A DNA stretch of 64,000 nt, from NCBI RefSeq assembly GCF_021404545.1, contig NZ_JAAWWD010000063.1:40664-104663 (forward strand), read 5' to 3'. Positions 1-10,394 of the stretch are shown here, in pieces. The notes under the pieces are model-generated. The model did no database searches, was not told the DNA's origin, and was given only the letters and a program-made list of their open reading frames with translations. A program made the position numbers and the translations under genes. Every line of letters starts with the position of its first letter. Position 1 is the stretch's first letter. The stretch comes from Aestuariivita sp. GTDB taxonomy: Bacteria; Pseudomonadota; Alphaproteobacteria; Rhodobacterales; Rhodobacteraceae.

Positions 1-1
1 T

Positions 2-358
2 CTGATCGGGTTTGTCGCGGTGTTCATGATGTTTCAGGGCGATCGATTTGCTGCCCCCCATATCGCTTTGTGTTTTTTCAGCATGTGCTTTGCGATCTTC
101 ATCGGCACGGTCTGGGAAGTGTTCGAGTTCGCGATGGATCAGGGCTTTGGCCTGAATATGCAGAAATCCGGGTTGAACGATACGATGGGAGATCTGATCG
201 TCAATCTTGTGGGTGCATTGCTGGCCGCAGCGGTGGGGTATCTTTACCTGATCGGGCGCGAACGGGCCTTCCTGGCCTCGTTGATTGCAGAATTTGTCGA
301 AAGAAATCCGCGCTTTTTCGGAAAGGCGCAACCAAAGCGACGCACCGACAGATACTGA
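2..358 (+). CDS. Membrane protein (DUF2238/YjdF-like), 5' truncated by window edge
   Basis: Frame is open to the window start; TM-rich translation with ...FIGTVWEVFEFAMDQGFGLNMQKSGLNDTMGDLIVNLVGALLAA... Confidence 0.6.
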   Translation: MIGFVAVFMMFQGDRFAAPHIALCFFSMCFAIFIGTVWEVFEFAMDQGFGLNMQKSGLNDTMGDLIVNLVGALLAAAVGYLYLIGRERAFLASLIAEFVERNPRFFGKAQPKRRTDRY

Positions 359-364
359 GCGCGC

Positions 365-1276
365 TTGACACTGATCGCGCCGCGCTCTCCACATGGCGCC
401 ATGGAAAGAAAAGCGCATGTCGATGCCGCGGGCGCGGTGATGCTCATCGGGTTCGCCGCTCTGATGGCGTTCAATCAGGTGGTGATCAAGGTCTCGGGAG
501 GCGGGTTCGGCCCGATCTTCATGGCCGGTTTGCGGTCGCTGGGCGCAATTGCCGTGATGTTGATCTGGATGCGGTTGCGGGGCATCGCACTGACCACGCC
601 CAAATCGGCGCATCTGGGTGGTGTGATCGTTGGCGTGCTTTTTGCGGTGGAGTTCATGGCGATCTATACCGCGCTTGATATCACCACCGTCGCGCGCGCC
701 TCGATCATGCTTTATTCGATGCCCGTCTGGCTGGCGATTGCCGGGCATTTTTTGTTGCCGGGCGAGGCGCTGACCGGCAAACGCGTGGTCGGCCTCAGCA
801 TTGCGATGGCCGGTGTGACGCTGGCGCTCTTGGACCGGGGGGGCGGTTCGGCCAGTCTCAAGGGCGATCTCTTGGGCGTCTTTGCCGCGATGTGCTGGGC
901 CGGGATCGCATTGACCGTGCGCCTGACGCCGCTGTCGCAGGTCAGGCCGGAAATCCAGCTTTTCTGGCAGATTGCGATCTCGGCACCGATTCTGTTGCTG
1001 GTCGCCCCGGTAACGGGCGACCTGTTTCGCGAGGTGGAGGCGATCCACCTGTGGGGTCTTGCGTTTCAGATCCTGTGCATCGCCAGCTTTGGGTTCTTGT
1101 TCTGGTTTTGGTTGCTGGCGCGCTATCCTGCGTCGGGGGTGGCCTCGTTCAGTTTCCTGTCACCGGTTCTGGCGGTGTTTATGGGGTGGGCGCTTTTGGG
1201 CGAGCGGGTGGCGTTGAGCACATGGTTCGCCTTGGGCCTGGTGACCCTTGGATTGGTCTTGATCAACCGCAAGTGA
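365..1276 (+). CDS. DMT-family (EamA) transporter
   Basis: 303 aa, ~10 TM segments, two EamA-like halves. Confidence 0.85.
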   Translation: MTLIAPRSPHGAMERKAHVDAAGAVMLIGFAALMAFNQVVIKVSGGGFGPIFMAGLRSLGAIAVMLIWMRLRGIALTTPKSAHLGGVIVGVLFAVEFMAIYTALDITTVARASIMLYSMPVWLAIAGHFLLPGEALTGKRVVGLSIAMAGVTLALLDRGGGSASLKGDLLGVFAAMCWAGIALTVRLTPLSQVRPEIQLFWQIAISAPILLLVAPVTGDLFREVEAIHLWGLAFQILCIASFGFLFWFWLLARYPASGVASFSFLSPVLAVFMGWALLGERVALSTWFALGLVTLGLVLINRK

Positions 1277-1280
1277 GCGG

Positions 1281-1808
1281 TCAGACCACCGGCATTTCCT
1301 CAAAGAGCGTGGTGACCGAACAGGTCTCGCTCATGCCCATTTCTTGGCGCAGCCGGGCCCGGGCCCGGGCGAGACGGGACATCACCGTGCCTGCCCGCAC
1401 CCCGGTGCGCTTGGCCAGGATCCGCGGGCTGGTCTCACCGGTCATCACAAGGCGCAGCAGGATGGCCTGATCCTCGGGCAGGCGGTCGATGGCCTCGCGC
1501 AGTTCGGCACAGGCGATCAGCCGGGGCGCGTCTGGGGGCGCTGTCACCATATCCTCGGCCAACTCGTCGGTTTCGCGGTGCGCGCGCCAGGCGGCGCGGG
1601 CGAGGTTGCGCAGTGTCGTCATGGCATAGGCGCGCGGATCGGCGATTTCGCCGCCGCTCTGGTAGCGTTGCCAAACCTTGAGCGCGGCCTCCTGCGCAAG
1701 ATCGGCCGCATCGGTCGGATTATCGCAGAGGTTTCGCGCCCTATGGTTGAGCAGGGGCAGGATCTGGGTCAGCTCGTCTGGCAGAGTGATGATATGTGGC
1801 AGCGACAT
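1281..1808 (-). CDS. RNA polymerase sigma factor, ECF/sigma-70 family
   Basis: MSLPHIITLPDELTQ...; region 2 DAADLAQEAALKVWQRY and region 4 RLPEDQAILLRLVMTGETSPRILAKRTGVRAGTVMSRLARARARL; start trimmed from ORF 1281..2333 to the ATG preceded by a GGAGG-like RBS. Confidence 0.82.
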   Translation of the reverse strand: MSLPHIITLPDELTQILPLLNHRARNLCDNPTDAADLAQEAALKVWQRYQSGGEIADPRAYAMTTLRNLARAAWRAHRETDELAEDMVTAPPDAPRLIACAELREAIDRLPEDQAILLRLVMTGETSPRILAKRTGVRAGTVMSRLARARARLRQEMGMSETCSVTTLFEEMPVV

Positions 1809-2084
1809 CGTAGCCTCCTTGATCTGGACATAATTCCCATCTGTCCCCTTCAGTCTGGTCAGGAATGCGGCGCTGAAAAGACGCTGTTTTCCGCCGATTG
1901 CCTCAATTGTCCTTAAATTGGGGCTTTTTCGGCGGGGCTCCGCGCAAGGCCAGAGAAAAGGTCGGCAGACAATGGCGTGCGGCACGGAATGGTTGAAATG
2001 AGGTGGGACGCAAAGTGCCCAAATCCCGTCATATTCGGTGAAGGCACGAGCAACCGCCTTCATAACAAAAACCAGGAGGACACC

Positions 2085-2330
2085 ATGAAGAAGACCGTAC
2101 TGACCCTGATCGCTGCCTTTGGTCTGGCACTGCCCGCGACAGCATTTGCCGCGACAGAGCTTGATGCGAATGGGGATGGCGTTCTGACCATCGACGAGGT
2201 GCAGGCCGTCTATCCCGATATCACCGCCGAAGCGTTCATCGCGATGGATGTGAACGCGGACGGGGCGCTCGACGATGATGAGGTCGTCGCCGCACAAGAG
2301 GCAGGAATGATGCCCCCGTCGGAGGGCTGA
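2085..2330 (+). CDS. Secreted small EF-hand domain protein
   Basis: Signal peptide MKKTVLTLIAAFGLALPATAFA followed by two EF-hand loops DANGDGVLTIDE and DVNADGALDDDE; AGGAGG RBS. Confidence 0.85.
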   Translation: MKKTVLTLIAAFGLALPATAFAATELDANGDGVLTIDEVQAVYPDITAEAFIAMDVNADGALDDDEVVAAQEAGMMPPSEG

Positions 2331-2345
2331 CACTCACGGCTCACT

Positions 2346-2373
2346 GCGCGCCCGGCGGCATGACCGGGCGCGC
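2346..2373. terminator. Hairpin GCGCGCCCGG-8nt-CCGGGCGCGC downstream of EF-hand gene
   Basis: Perfect 10-bp inverted repeat in the convergent intergenic region; no clear U-tract. Confidence 0.5.
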
Positions 2374-2443
2374 AACCGGTCTGACCCCCACGCGGCCACG
2401 CCACAGCGAACACAGGCTGGTCGGGAGGGCCCAGGACCAAAGC

Positions 2444-2477
2444 GCGGCGTCCGGCAGCCCCCAGTGCCGGACGCCGC
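2444..2477. terminator. Strong hairpin GCGGCGTCCGGCA-8nt-TGCCGGACGCCGC
   Basis: Perfect 13-bp inverted repeat between convergent genes. Confidence 0.55.
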
Positions 2478-2532
2478 ATTCATCCCCCCCGGGGCTCGGC
2501 CGCCGCCGCAGATACAGGCGCGGGCACCGCGC

Positions 2533-4083
2533 TCAGGCGACCAGGTGTATGTTGAACCGGCTCCGGATCAGGGCATCCGTATCGGGATCCAGCCGCGCCG
2601 AGGCCCGGTCGGCCAGAATAGCCTCCTTGCGGGCACGGGCCTGCGCGATCAGGTCGGGCTTGCCGATCTCGGCCCATTCCTTGGGCGAGGTGCGATCCGC
2701 CACCGCCGGATAGACATATTCGGTCTGCATCAGTTGCAACGTCTGTACAGAGCCAAGATAGTGCCCCGGTCCGTCCAGGCAGACCGACCGTATCGTTTCA
2801 AGGCTCACCGCATCTTCGGTCACTTCGATCCCGCGCACACAGCGCAGCGCCTGACCGATCAGGTCATCGCCCAGGATCAGGCTTTCATGGCAAAATCCCA
2901 GCAGGGAGGCATGCATGCCCGCCGCCTCATAGACCATGTTCAGCCCCGAAAGCCCCGCCATGACATTGGACGTGGCCTGCTCCCAGCCGGCCTGCATGTC
3001 GGGCAGCTTGGCATCCGCGATGCCCGCCGCCGATCCGCCGGGCAGGCCGTAGAATTTATGCATCTGAGAGCAACCGGCGGTCAAAAGCGCCTGTTCCCCC
3101 GATCCGCCGGACATCGCCCCGGTGCGCAGATCGCTGACAAAGGGCCAGGTGCCGAAAATTGCCGGGTGCCCCGGTTTGACGGCGTTGACGTAGACCAGAC
3201 CGGCCAGGCATTCCGCGACGGCCTGCACGATGGCGCCCGCGATCGGGGCGGGGGCGGTCGCTCCGGCCTGTCCCGCACTCAGCAGAAGGATGGGCATGCC
3301 GCCTTCTATACAGGCCTCCATCACCTGACAGCTCTCGGTGGCGAACTTCATCGGCGGGACGACGAAACAGTTGCTGTTGGACACGAAGGGGCGGGCGCGC
3401 CAGGCCTCTTCACTGCCTGCCATCAGATGCAGCAGCTCCAGCGCATGGGGCACGAAAGACGGTTCTGTGAACGATGTGCCGACATGTTTCGTGGTCCCCG
3501 AACAGCAGGCATAGATCGTGTTGAGGTCCATCTCCAGATTGTCGAGCACGTCGCGCGCCACCATCGGGCGTTGCAGGAAATGGATGTTGTCCAGGCGATC
3601 GGCGATGCGCGCGGCATCGTGCAAGTCCTGCAAAGTCGATTCGCGATAGGTGCGTCCGTCGACATCCACCATATGCACGGCAGCCCCGGCGGTGCCGTAA
3701 TGCACCCGCGTGCCGCTCAGATCGAGATCATGCGCGCCGTCGCGGCTCATCAGTGTGATCTGCCGGTTGGCCGCGGCAATCGTGTCCTCGACCAGAGCGT
3801 GCGGAAAGCGCAGGCGCCCGTCATCGCCCAGAACGGCACCTGCTTGGGTAAGATAGGCGATGCCGCTCTGGGGGGCATCGGCAAGGCCAATCTCGGCCAG
3901 GGCGTCCAGTGCGGCGCGGTGAATACGCTCCACGCCTTCCGCGCTCAGAGGGGCGTAGGTGCCGCCTGACATGCCGGGGCGGATCGGGCGCAGATGATCG
4001 GCCAGAGGGGCGGCGCGCGCGGCGCGCCGGGCAGCGCGCCCCCCGCTGCGGATGGAGGTCGGGGTGTTGGAATGGTCTGTCAT
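2533..4083 (-). CDS. Trimethylamine methyltransferase (MttB) family protein, non-pyrrolysine type
   Basis: MTDHSNTPTS...; MttB-like FVSDLRTGAMSGGSGEQALLTAG and KLPDMQAGWEQATSNVMAGLSG; no in-frame TAG. Confidence 0.82.
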   Translation of the reverse strand: MTDHSNTPTSIRSGGRAARRAARAAPLADHLRPIRPGMSGGTYAPLSAEGVERIHRAALDALAEIGLADAPQSGIAYLTQAGAVLGDDGRLRFPHALVEDTIAAANRQITLMSRDGAHDLDLSGTRVHYGTAGAAVHMVDVDGRTYRESTLQDLHDAARIADRLDNIHFLQRPMVARDVLDNLEMDLNTIYACCSGTTKHVGTSFTEPSFVPHALELLHLMAGSEEAWRARPFVSNSNCFVVPPMKFATESCQVMEACIEGGMPILLLSAGQAGATAPAPIAGAIVQAVAECLAGLVYVNAVKPGHPAIFGTWPFVSDLRTGAMSGGSGEQALLTAGCSQMHKFYGLPGGSAAGIADAKLPDMQAGWEQATSNVMAGLSGLNMVYEAAGMHASLLGFCHESLILGDDLIGQALRCVRGIEVTEDAVSLETIRSVCLDGPGHYLGSVQTLQLMQTEYVYPAVADRTSPKEWAEIGKPDLIAQARARKEAILADRASARLDPDTDALIRSRFNIHLVA

Positions 4084-4462
4084 TGGTCGTGTCCTGCTTA
4101 ATCTGAAGAATCCAAAGGGGTTCAGGCAGGATCGGGTCGCCCGCGCGCGGCACGGCCTCGGTCCGCACCGATGGTGCGGATCACCAGGCAGATGATGCAT
4201 ATCTCGTGCTGCATGTGGCCTCCGTTTGACGCAGGATGCGACTACGGATTCGGACCCGCTCGCCTGTTTGCGACCCATGTCGTTTTTGGTCCATCGGCGG
4301 GTTTTGGCCCGTCTGACCCGCACCGGTCGGCGGCTGTTGACCGATCACGATCTCCTCAAACCCTTGTGTGTTGAATCCGCAGCCTGCGCCGCCATCTATC
4401 GCACAACGTCAAGGTTTAGCAGGCAGCGCCGATGTGGCGCTTGAACACGAAGGAGACGGATA

Positions 4463-4984
4463 ATGAAGAAGATCATTCTTGCGGCCGTTGCAGCGGGCAC
4501 ACTGAGCGCCGGACCGGCCCTGGCGAATGGCGACTGGACGGGGTTCTATGCGGGTATTCAGGCTGGAAACCTGGACGTCGATACCAATATCGGCGCAAGT
4601 GGCGATGACACGTCCTATGGTGTGCATGCCGGGTATCGCTGGGATTTCGGCCAATGGGTCGCGGGCGGCGAGTTCGAATATGACAGCACCGATGTGACCC
4701 TTGGTGCCGGAGCGGCGACCGTGGATGAGGTGATGCGGCTCAAAGGCACGATCGGCTTTGATATCGGCAGGACCCTGATCTATGCGGCGGCCGGCTGGGC
4801 GGAAGTCGACACCTCCCTGGGCAGCGATGATGGCGCCTTTGTCGGTCTGGGCCTTGCATATCAGGTGACCCCGAACACTGTGCTGGGCCTTGAAGTGCTT
4901 GAGCATGATTTCAACAACATCAACGGCTCTGCCGTCGATGCGGATGCCACCAGCGTGTCCGTGCGTGCGTCGTTCCGGTTCTAA
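4463..4984 (+). CDS. Outer-membrane beta-barrel protein (porin/OmpA-like small barrel)
   Basis: Signal peptide; WTGFYAGIQAGN...; alternating strand pattern; terminal Phe (VRASFRF). Confidence 0.8.
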   Translation: MKKIILAAVAAGTLSAGPALANGDWTGFYAGIQAGNLDVDTNIGASGDDTSYGVHAGYRWDFGQWVAGGEFEYDSTDVTLGAGAATVDEVMRLKGTIGFDIGRTLIYAAAGWAEVDTSLGSDDGAFVGLGLAYQVTPNTVLGLEVLEHDFNNINGSAVDADATSVSVRASFRF

Positions 4985-5193
4985 GCCCCCAGACAGAATC
5001 GGACGACAAAAGTCCCGGTGGGCGGCTCTCGTATTACAGAGGGCTTGCCCACCGGCGATATGCATACCCGATGCATGGTGTGACAGCCGCTATCAACCCC
5101 AAGGCCGGACACTCCGTCCCCTGCGATCCGACCTGAAACAGACCCCAGGCAAAGCGCTATGCCCGGGTTCCCTGCCTGTCTTGTTGCGCGCGG

Positions 5194-6363
5194 TCAGACC
5201 TGCTCGGCCGCGAATGCGCAGAGCGTTCTGAGCGCGTCAGCAAAGCGCATATCCTCGATTGTCATAGCCACGCGCAGATGACCGGCGGCCGCCGCGCCAA
5301 AACTCTCGCCCGGCATCACAGCGATATGATGCGCGTCCAGCAACCGATTGGCGAAGTCCTCGCCACTCAGCCCCGTGGCCCGAATATCCAGCATCAGATA
5401 CATCGCGCCCTGAGACGGGATCGGCACCACCGTATTCTGGCTGGCCAGCACCGTTTGCGCCAGCGCGCGGCGGCGCCGGAACGGGGCCGCGACCTTCTCT
5501 TCCAGTGCTGTGCCCTGGTCCAGCGCAAAGACCGCCGCATCCTGGATGAACCCGGCCACACCATAGGTCGTGTGGGTGGCCAGCGTTATCAGGTGATCGA
5601 CCGCCGTCTCGGGCCCCACGATCCAGCCGACCCGGCTGCCGGTCATGGCATGGCTTTTCGACATCGAGCCGACGACCAATGTGCGCTCGGCCATGCCGGG
5701 CAGGGCGCGGGGCGACAGATGCGTCCCCTCCCAGACCTGGGTGTCATAGACCTCGTCGGAGATCAGCCAGAGGTCATGGCCGGCGCAGACCGCCGCGACG
5801 CCTTCGAGTGTTGCGCGATCATAGACCACGCCGGTGGGATTGTTGGGGGAGTTGATCAGCAGGCTGGCGGCGCCGGGCGCTGCGGCCTCCAGCGCATCGC
5901 GTTGCGGCTGGAACGCCTCGCGGGAGCGGGTGCGAATGGCCTTGGGCACCGCGCCCACACCCCGGATGGTTCCGGGATAGGTGGCATAATAGGGATCGAT
6001 GTAAAGGGCCGTGTCGCCCTCGTCGCAGACCGCATGATGCGCGGCAAAAAGCGCCGATTGCCCGCCCGGCGTGATCATCACGTTCTCAGGCCGCGTCGGC
6101 ACCCCGGTCCGTTCGGTCAGCCGCGCCGCCACCCGTTCGCGCAAAGGCCGCACCCCGGGGATCGAGGCATAGCCCGTATGCCCGCCGCGGGCCGCCGCAT
6201 CCATCGCCGCCAGAATCGTGGGATCGGTGCGGATGTCATGCTCGCCAATGGTCAGTTCGGTCACATCCACCCCCGCCGCAATCATCGCACGGGCGCGGTT
6301 GAACACGTCCCAGCCGTCCGAACCGCCGCCGGTGAGATTTGAGATACGGGTCGAGAGCTGCAT
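5194..6363 (-). CDS. PLP-dependent class I/II aminotransferase
   Basis: LLINSPNNPTGVVYDRATL, ISDEVYDTQVW, SMSKSHAMTGSRVGWIVG motifs. Confidence 0.9.
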   Translation of the reverse strand: MQLSTRISNLTGGGSDGWDVFNRARAMIAAGVDVTELTIGEHDIRTDPTILAAMDAAARGGHTGYASIPGVRPLRERVAARLTERTGVPTRPENVMITPGGQSALFAAHHAVCDEGDTALYIDPYYATYPGTIRGVGAVPKAIRTRSREAFQPQRDALEAAAPGAASLLINSPNNPTGVVYDRATLEGVAAVCAGHDLWLISDEVYDTQVWEGTHLSPRALPGMAERTLVVGSMSKSHAMTGSRVGWIVGPETAVDHLITLATHTTYGVAGFIQDAAVFALDQGTALEEKVAAPFRRRRALAQTVLASQNTVVPIPSQGAMYLMLDIRATGLSGEDFANRLLDAHHIAVMPGESFGAAAAGHLRVAMTIEDMRFADALRTLCAFAAEQV

Positions 6364-6750
6364 GGAATCCTCCCTCTGGCTGCTCGGGGGAGAGGGTCAG
6401 AGCATGTGCGCCTTGTCAATCCGGCTTGGGATATGCGCGCTCGGGGTGTCGTCGGCAGATCCGTGCGGTTGCAGGCAGGGTGGACGCACGCAGCCGCCCT
6501 GCGCGGTCAGAGTTTACCTCAGAAACCCTGCAATCGGATCCGGCTCGGTGCGCACGCAGCCGATCTGCCAGGCACCCGGCCGATATGCCGGAGACGACCG
6601 CCACCCGCTCGATTGCGGGCCCCGCGACCTCGAAATACTGCCAAGCGGCGGCTCAAAGCAATTGCAAGCGGGCCCAAGCTGCGGCACATAAATGATTTTG
6701 CCGCCCTCCCTCAGTACCGTTCAGCCGGGCCGGGATCAAAGGAGAACCCG

Positions 6751-7305
6751 ATGCGCACGAAGGACCTTGTCTATGTCGCCCTGTTTGCGGCTGTCACCGC
6801 GGCTCTGGGATTGTTTCCACCAATTGCCGTGCCTGTTCTTGCGGTGCCGATCACCGCGCAATCGCTGGGGCCGATGTTGGCCGGTGCCATTCTGGGGGCC
6901 AAACGGGGCGCCTTGGCGATTGCGCTGCTGCTGATTCTGGTGGCGATCGGCCTTCCGCTCCTGTCTGGCGGCCGCGGTGGGTTTGGAGTGTTCCTGGGGC
7001 CCAGCGGCGGGTTTCTGGTGGGCTGGGTGCTCGCGGCTTTTGTAACGGGCTGGCTGTTTGAGCGGTCGTGGTCGACGCTGACCTATTGGACCGGTGCGAT
7101 ATACACGTTTCTGGGCGGGGTGGTCGCGCTCTATACGCTGGGGATCGGCTGGCTGGCGGTAGCGGCGAACCTGTCCCTGTTTCAGGCGGCGGCGGGATCG
7201 GTGGCCTTCATTCCCGGAGATATCGTCAAGGTCTTGATCGCCACGACAGTGGCGCTGGCCGTGAAGCGGTCTTATCCGATCATCGAAGAGCGGTCGGACG
7301 GCTAG
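6751..7305 (+). CDS. bioY: Biotin ECF transporter S component BioY
   Basis: MRTKDLVYVALFAAVTAALGLFPPIAVPVLAVPITAQSLGPMLAG... typical BioY N-terminus; AGGAG RBS. Confidence 0.92.
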   Translation: MRTKDLVYVALFAAVTAALGLFPPIAVPVLAVPITAQSLGPMLAGAILGAKRGALAIALLLILVAIGLPLLSGGRGGFGVFLGPSGGFLVGWVLAAFVTGWLFERSWSTLTYWTGAIYTFLGGVVALYTLGIGWLAVAANLSLFQAAAGSVAFIPGDIVKVLIATTVALAVKRSYPIIEERSDG

Positions 7306-7514
7306 GACTGGAACGGCGCGGGGTCGCGCTGGCCGCGCCCCGGCAGAGGCGGATGGGTGTTGGCGGATACGCCGACCGGAGGCGGAAGGCAGACAGGCCT
7401 TGCAGATCTTGGTGCCCAAGACGTATCGACGCCGCATAAGGCCAGATCGCGCTTGCGCGGCTGGCTCGCAATGAGGTGGCGGAGACAGGCCGACGCGGCG
7501 GAGTGCGCGAAGAG

Positions 7515-8192
7515 ATGATCGAATTGCAGGATGTCACCCATCGCTTTGGTGACTTGACCGTGCTGAAGGGGGTCACCCTTGAGCTGTCCGAAAGGCGCAT
7601 CGGCGTCATCGGCAGCAACGGATCGGGCAAAAGCACCTTTGCGCGGCTTTTGAACGGTTTGCAGATCCCCACCTCGGGTCATGTGCTTGTGGATGGCCAG
7701 AACACGCGGCACCAGGCCCGGGCGATCCGGCGCAAGGTTGGCTTCGTGTTTCAAAACCCGGAGAACCAGATCGTCTTTCCGATTGTCGAAGAAGATCTGG
7801 CCTTTGGCATGAAGAACCTCAAACTTGACCAGAGCGTGATCTCCCAGCGGATAGACGCGGTTCTGGAACGCTACGATTTGACCGCGTTCAAACAGCATCC
7901 CGCCCACCTTCTGAGCGGTGGCCAGAAACAGCTATTGGCGATTTCCGGCGTTCTGGTCATGGACCCGAAATACATCGTGTTCGACGAGCCGACGACGCTT
8001 CTGGATTTGCGCAACAAGCGCCGCATCTCACAGGCGATTGCCGAACTGAGCCAGTCGGTGGTCATGGTCACACATGATCTCGATCTGCTGGGCGATTTTG
8101 ACCGGGTCATCGTCTTTCACGACGGCCGGGTCGCGGCGGATGATGTGCCAAGGGTCGCGATCAACAGATACAAGGCGCTGCTGTGCCCATGA
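7515..8192 (+). CDS. bioM: ECF-type biotin transporter ATPase (BioM)
   Basis: Walker [10 protein letters not shown], signature [29 protein letters not shown]; between bioY and bioN. Confidence 0.88.
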   Translation: MIELQDVTHRFGDLTVLKGVTLELSERRIGVIGSNGSGKSTFARLLNGLQIPTSGHVLVDGQNTRHQARAIRRKVGFVFQNPENQIVFPIVEEDLAFGMKNLKLDQSVISQRIDAVLERYDLTAFKQHPAHLLSGGQKQLLAISGVLVMDPKYIVFDEPTTLLDLRNKRRISQAIAELSQSVVMVTHDLDLLGDFDRVIVFHDGRVAADDVPRVAINRYKALLCP

Positions 8193-8794
8193 TGTCGCTT
8201 TACAGTCCCGGAGAGACCGCTCTTCATCGCCTGCCGGCGGGTACCAAGCTGCTGGGTCTGGTGCTGGCGGGTACGTCGCTTTTCTTTGTGGCCGATATCG
8301 TGGTGCTGAGCGGTGCGCTGATATTGGTGTGCGGGGCCTATCTGGTCGCGAATATGACGGTGAAAACCCTGTTTGCTCAGCTCAGGCCGATCTTGTGGAT
8401 CGTGCTCATCCTCTTTGTCGCACAGGCCTTTATCAATGGTTGGCAGGCCGGGCTGGTCGTTGTCTTGCGGTTGATGAACCTGATCCTGCTGGCCGCGCTG
8501 ATCACGTTGACGACGCGCGTGTCCGAGATGACCGATACTCTGGAATGGGCCATTCAGCCCTTGGGCTGGGTTGGCGTCGATCCTCGGAAAATCAGCCTCG
8601 TGATCTCGATGGCGATCCGGTTCATCCCGCTGATTTCGCAGATCACCGCCGAGGTCAGGGAGGCGCAAAGGGCCCGGGGGATCGAGAAAAGCATTGTTGC
8701 CCTGGCGATCCCGGTTGTCATAAGGACGCTCAAGATGGCCGATGACATCGCCGACGCGATGGAGGCGAGGGGGTTCGACGCCGATCCCAGGTGA
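8183..8794 (+). CDS. bioN: ECF transporter T component (BioN/CbiQ family)
   Basis: [31 protein letters not shown]...; [11 protein letters not shown] and [10 protein letters not shown] ATPase-coupling Ala-Arg-Gly motifs; overlaps end of bioM. Confidence 0.88.
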   Translation: MPMMSLYSPGETALHRLPAGTKLLGLVLAGTSLFFVADIVVLSGALILVCGAYLVANMTVKTLFAQLRPILWIVLILFVAQAFINGWQAGLVVVLRLMNLILLAALITLTTRVSEMTDTLEWAIQPLGWVGVDPRKISLVISMAIRFIPLISQITAEVREAQRARGIEKSIVALAIPVVIRTLKMADDIADAMEARGFDADPR

Positions 8795-8805
8795 TATCGG
8801 AGGGG

Positions 8806-9264
8806 TCAGTCGAAATAGACATCCGTCATGCCCGCGGTCAGGATGCAGGCGCCGGTTTGTGCTTGGGTCACGCGGCACGCGGATTTGACCGTCACGAAGG
8901 CAGAGGATTTGACCGCGGACCGGATGGCGACAGTGGCCCGGATACTGGATCCGGTGGGCAGGGGATGTCTGAACCGCACCTGACGATACTCGGCAGTGAC
9001 GGCCTTGCTGAACCGCTCGACCCGGTAGGCGTGCTGCACCAGGCGCGGCAGGAGCGCCACAAGCAATCCACCGGGGACGATTGTCGCCCCATCGGCAAGC
9101 TCTCGTGCGGCGCGCCGGGTGTCGGTGTGGATCCATTGCCGATCCCCCGAGACGGCGACAAACCGGTCCACCATCTCTTGTGTCACGGCCAGGTCAAGGG
9201 CGGACGTGAGGGTAAGACCTTCGAGATCGCAAAGCGCCCCGGGGGTGCGGACAATGCGGATCAT
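8806..9264 (-). CDS. MaoC-like dehydratase/hot-dog domain protein
   Basis: VTQEMVDRFVAVSGDRQWIHTDTRRA...GATIVPGGLLVALLP; MaoC catalytic region. Confidence 0.82.
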   Translation of the reverse strand: MIRIVRTPGALCDLEGLTLTSALDLAVTQEMVDRFVAVSGDRQWIHTDTRRAARELADGATIVPGGLLVALLPRLVQHAYRVERFSKAVTAEYRQVRFRHPLPTGSSIRATVAIRSAVKSSAFVTVKSACRVTQAQTGACILTAGMTDVYFD

Positions 9265-10394
9265 GTGGCTTCGACCACCAGGCCCGTGCCCAGCCCGCCG
9301 GCCGCGGCAATCAGGGCCAAACCAAGGCTGCCCGGCGGTTCTGCCTGCATCTCGTGCCAGAGGCGGGTGGCCAAGACGGCCCCCGATGCACCGATCGGGT
9401 GACCGCGGGCCAGCGCGCCGCCGGATCGGTTCACGATCTCAGGATCCAGTCCGATACCTTGGACACAGGCCATGGCCTGCACCGCAAACGCCTCCATCAC
9501 CTCGGCAACCGCCAGATCCGCTGCCGCGATGTCCAGTTTTTGCAACAGGGTCTGTGTCACCTTGATGGGCGCCAATGCGGGTCGCGTCGGGTCGTCACCG
9601 CCTGACAATCCCATGCGGATCCGGACCGGTCTGTGCGCCGACCGAATCCTATCCAGAGCTACTTGGGAGGTTACGATGACGGCGGCGGCGGCATCCGCCT
9701 CGACCGCAACGGTTGCGGAGGTCACGCCAAAGCGGCGATCCCCGGCAATCACGGGAAGCCGGTCACACAGGCTCATCGACAGGCGTCGTCCAAATGGATC
9801 CGCGGTCACGCCGTTGATCGCAAGGCATTCCGTTTCGGGCAGGGCGGCCGTCAGGGCCTTGCCATGGCTCGCAATCGCATATTCTGCCTGCGCGGTCCGG
9901 TCGATACCCAGCTCCCGTGCGACCGCCGCCGCCGAGGCGAGCATATCGGGATCGCGATCCGGCCACGGGGTGAAGGGCGGGCGCAGATAGGTCTGCGGGC
10001 GCTCATCGGGTTGTCGCGGGCGGGTCTGCCGGATGGGTGCCCGGCTATAGCTTTCGAGCCCTCCCGCCACCATCAGATCGCAGTGACCGGACCCGACCGC
10101 CGTGGCCGCAAGCCAGATCGCGTCAAGCCCTGAACAGCATTGCGTATCGAGTGTCATCGCCGGGACCCGCTGAGCCAGACCCGCCGCAAGGGCGGCGACC
10201 CGCGCCGGGTTTCCGCCGCCATAAAGGGCATTGCCCATGACGACCCCCTCCACCTGATCGGGGTCGCACCCTGCCTCGGCCAAAAGGGCTCGTATCGTCA
10301 TCCCGGCAAGCGTGGTCACATCGATATCGCTCAGCGCGCCATTGCGAGCTGCCACCGGGGTGCGCTTTACCGCGGCAAGATAAACCGGCCTCAT
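9261..10394 (-). CDS. Thiolase family protein (acetyl-CoA acetyltransferase-like; YhfS-like context)
   Basis: TLDTQCCSGLDAIWLA active-site Cys, NRSGGALARGHPIGASGAVLATRL; start/stop overlap with MaoC gene. Confidence 0.88.
   Translation of the reverse strand: MRPVYLAAVKRTPVAARNGALSDIDVTTLAGMTIRALLAEAGCDPDQVEGVVMGNALYGGGNPARVAALAAGLAQRVPAMTLDTQCCSGLDAIWLAATAVGSGHCDLMVAGGLESYSRAPIRQTRPRQPDERPQTYLRPPFTPWPDRDPDMLASAAAVARELGIDRTAQAEYAIASHGKALTAALPETECLAINGVTADPFGRRLSMSLCDRLPVIAGDRRFGVTSATVAVEADAAAAVIVTSQVALDRIRSAHRPVRIRMGLSGGDDPTRPALAPIKVTQTLLQKLDIAAADLAVAEVMEAFAVQAMACVQGIGLDPEIVNRSGGALARGHPIGASGAVLATRLWHEMQAEPPGSLGLALIAAAGGLGTGLVVEAT

Noticed and set aside
2464-3969. 501-aa plus-strand ORF
   Set aside because: Fully antisense to the MttB-family gene; composition typical of GC-rich shadow ORFs; no recognisable domain.
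2533-4083. Pyrrolysine (amber) readthrough in the MttB homolog
   Set aside because: The frame is continuous with a sense codon throughout; no internal TAG.
6364-6750. BioR operator (TTATMKATAA-like) upstream of bioY
   Set aside because: Only a weak ACATAAATGAT stretch; no clear palindromic match by eye, so no regulatory site is claimed.
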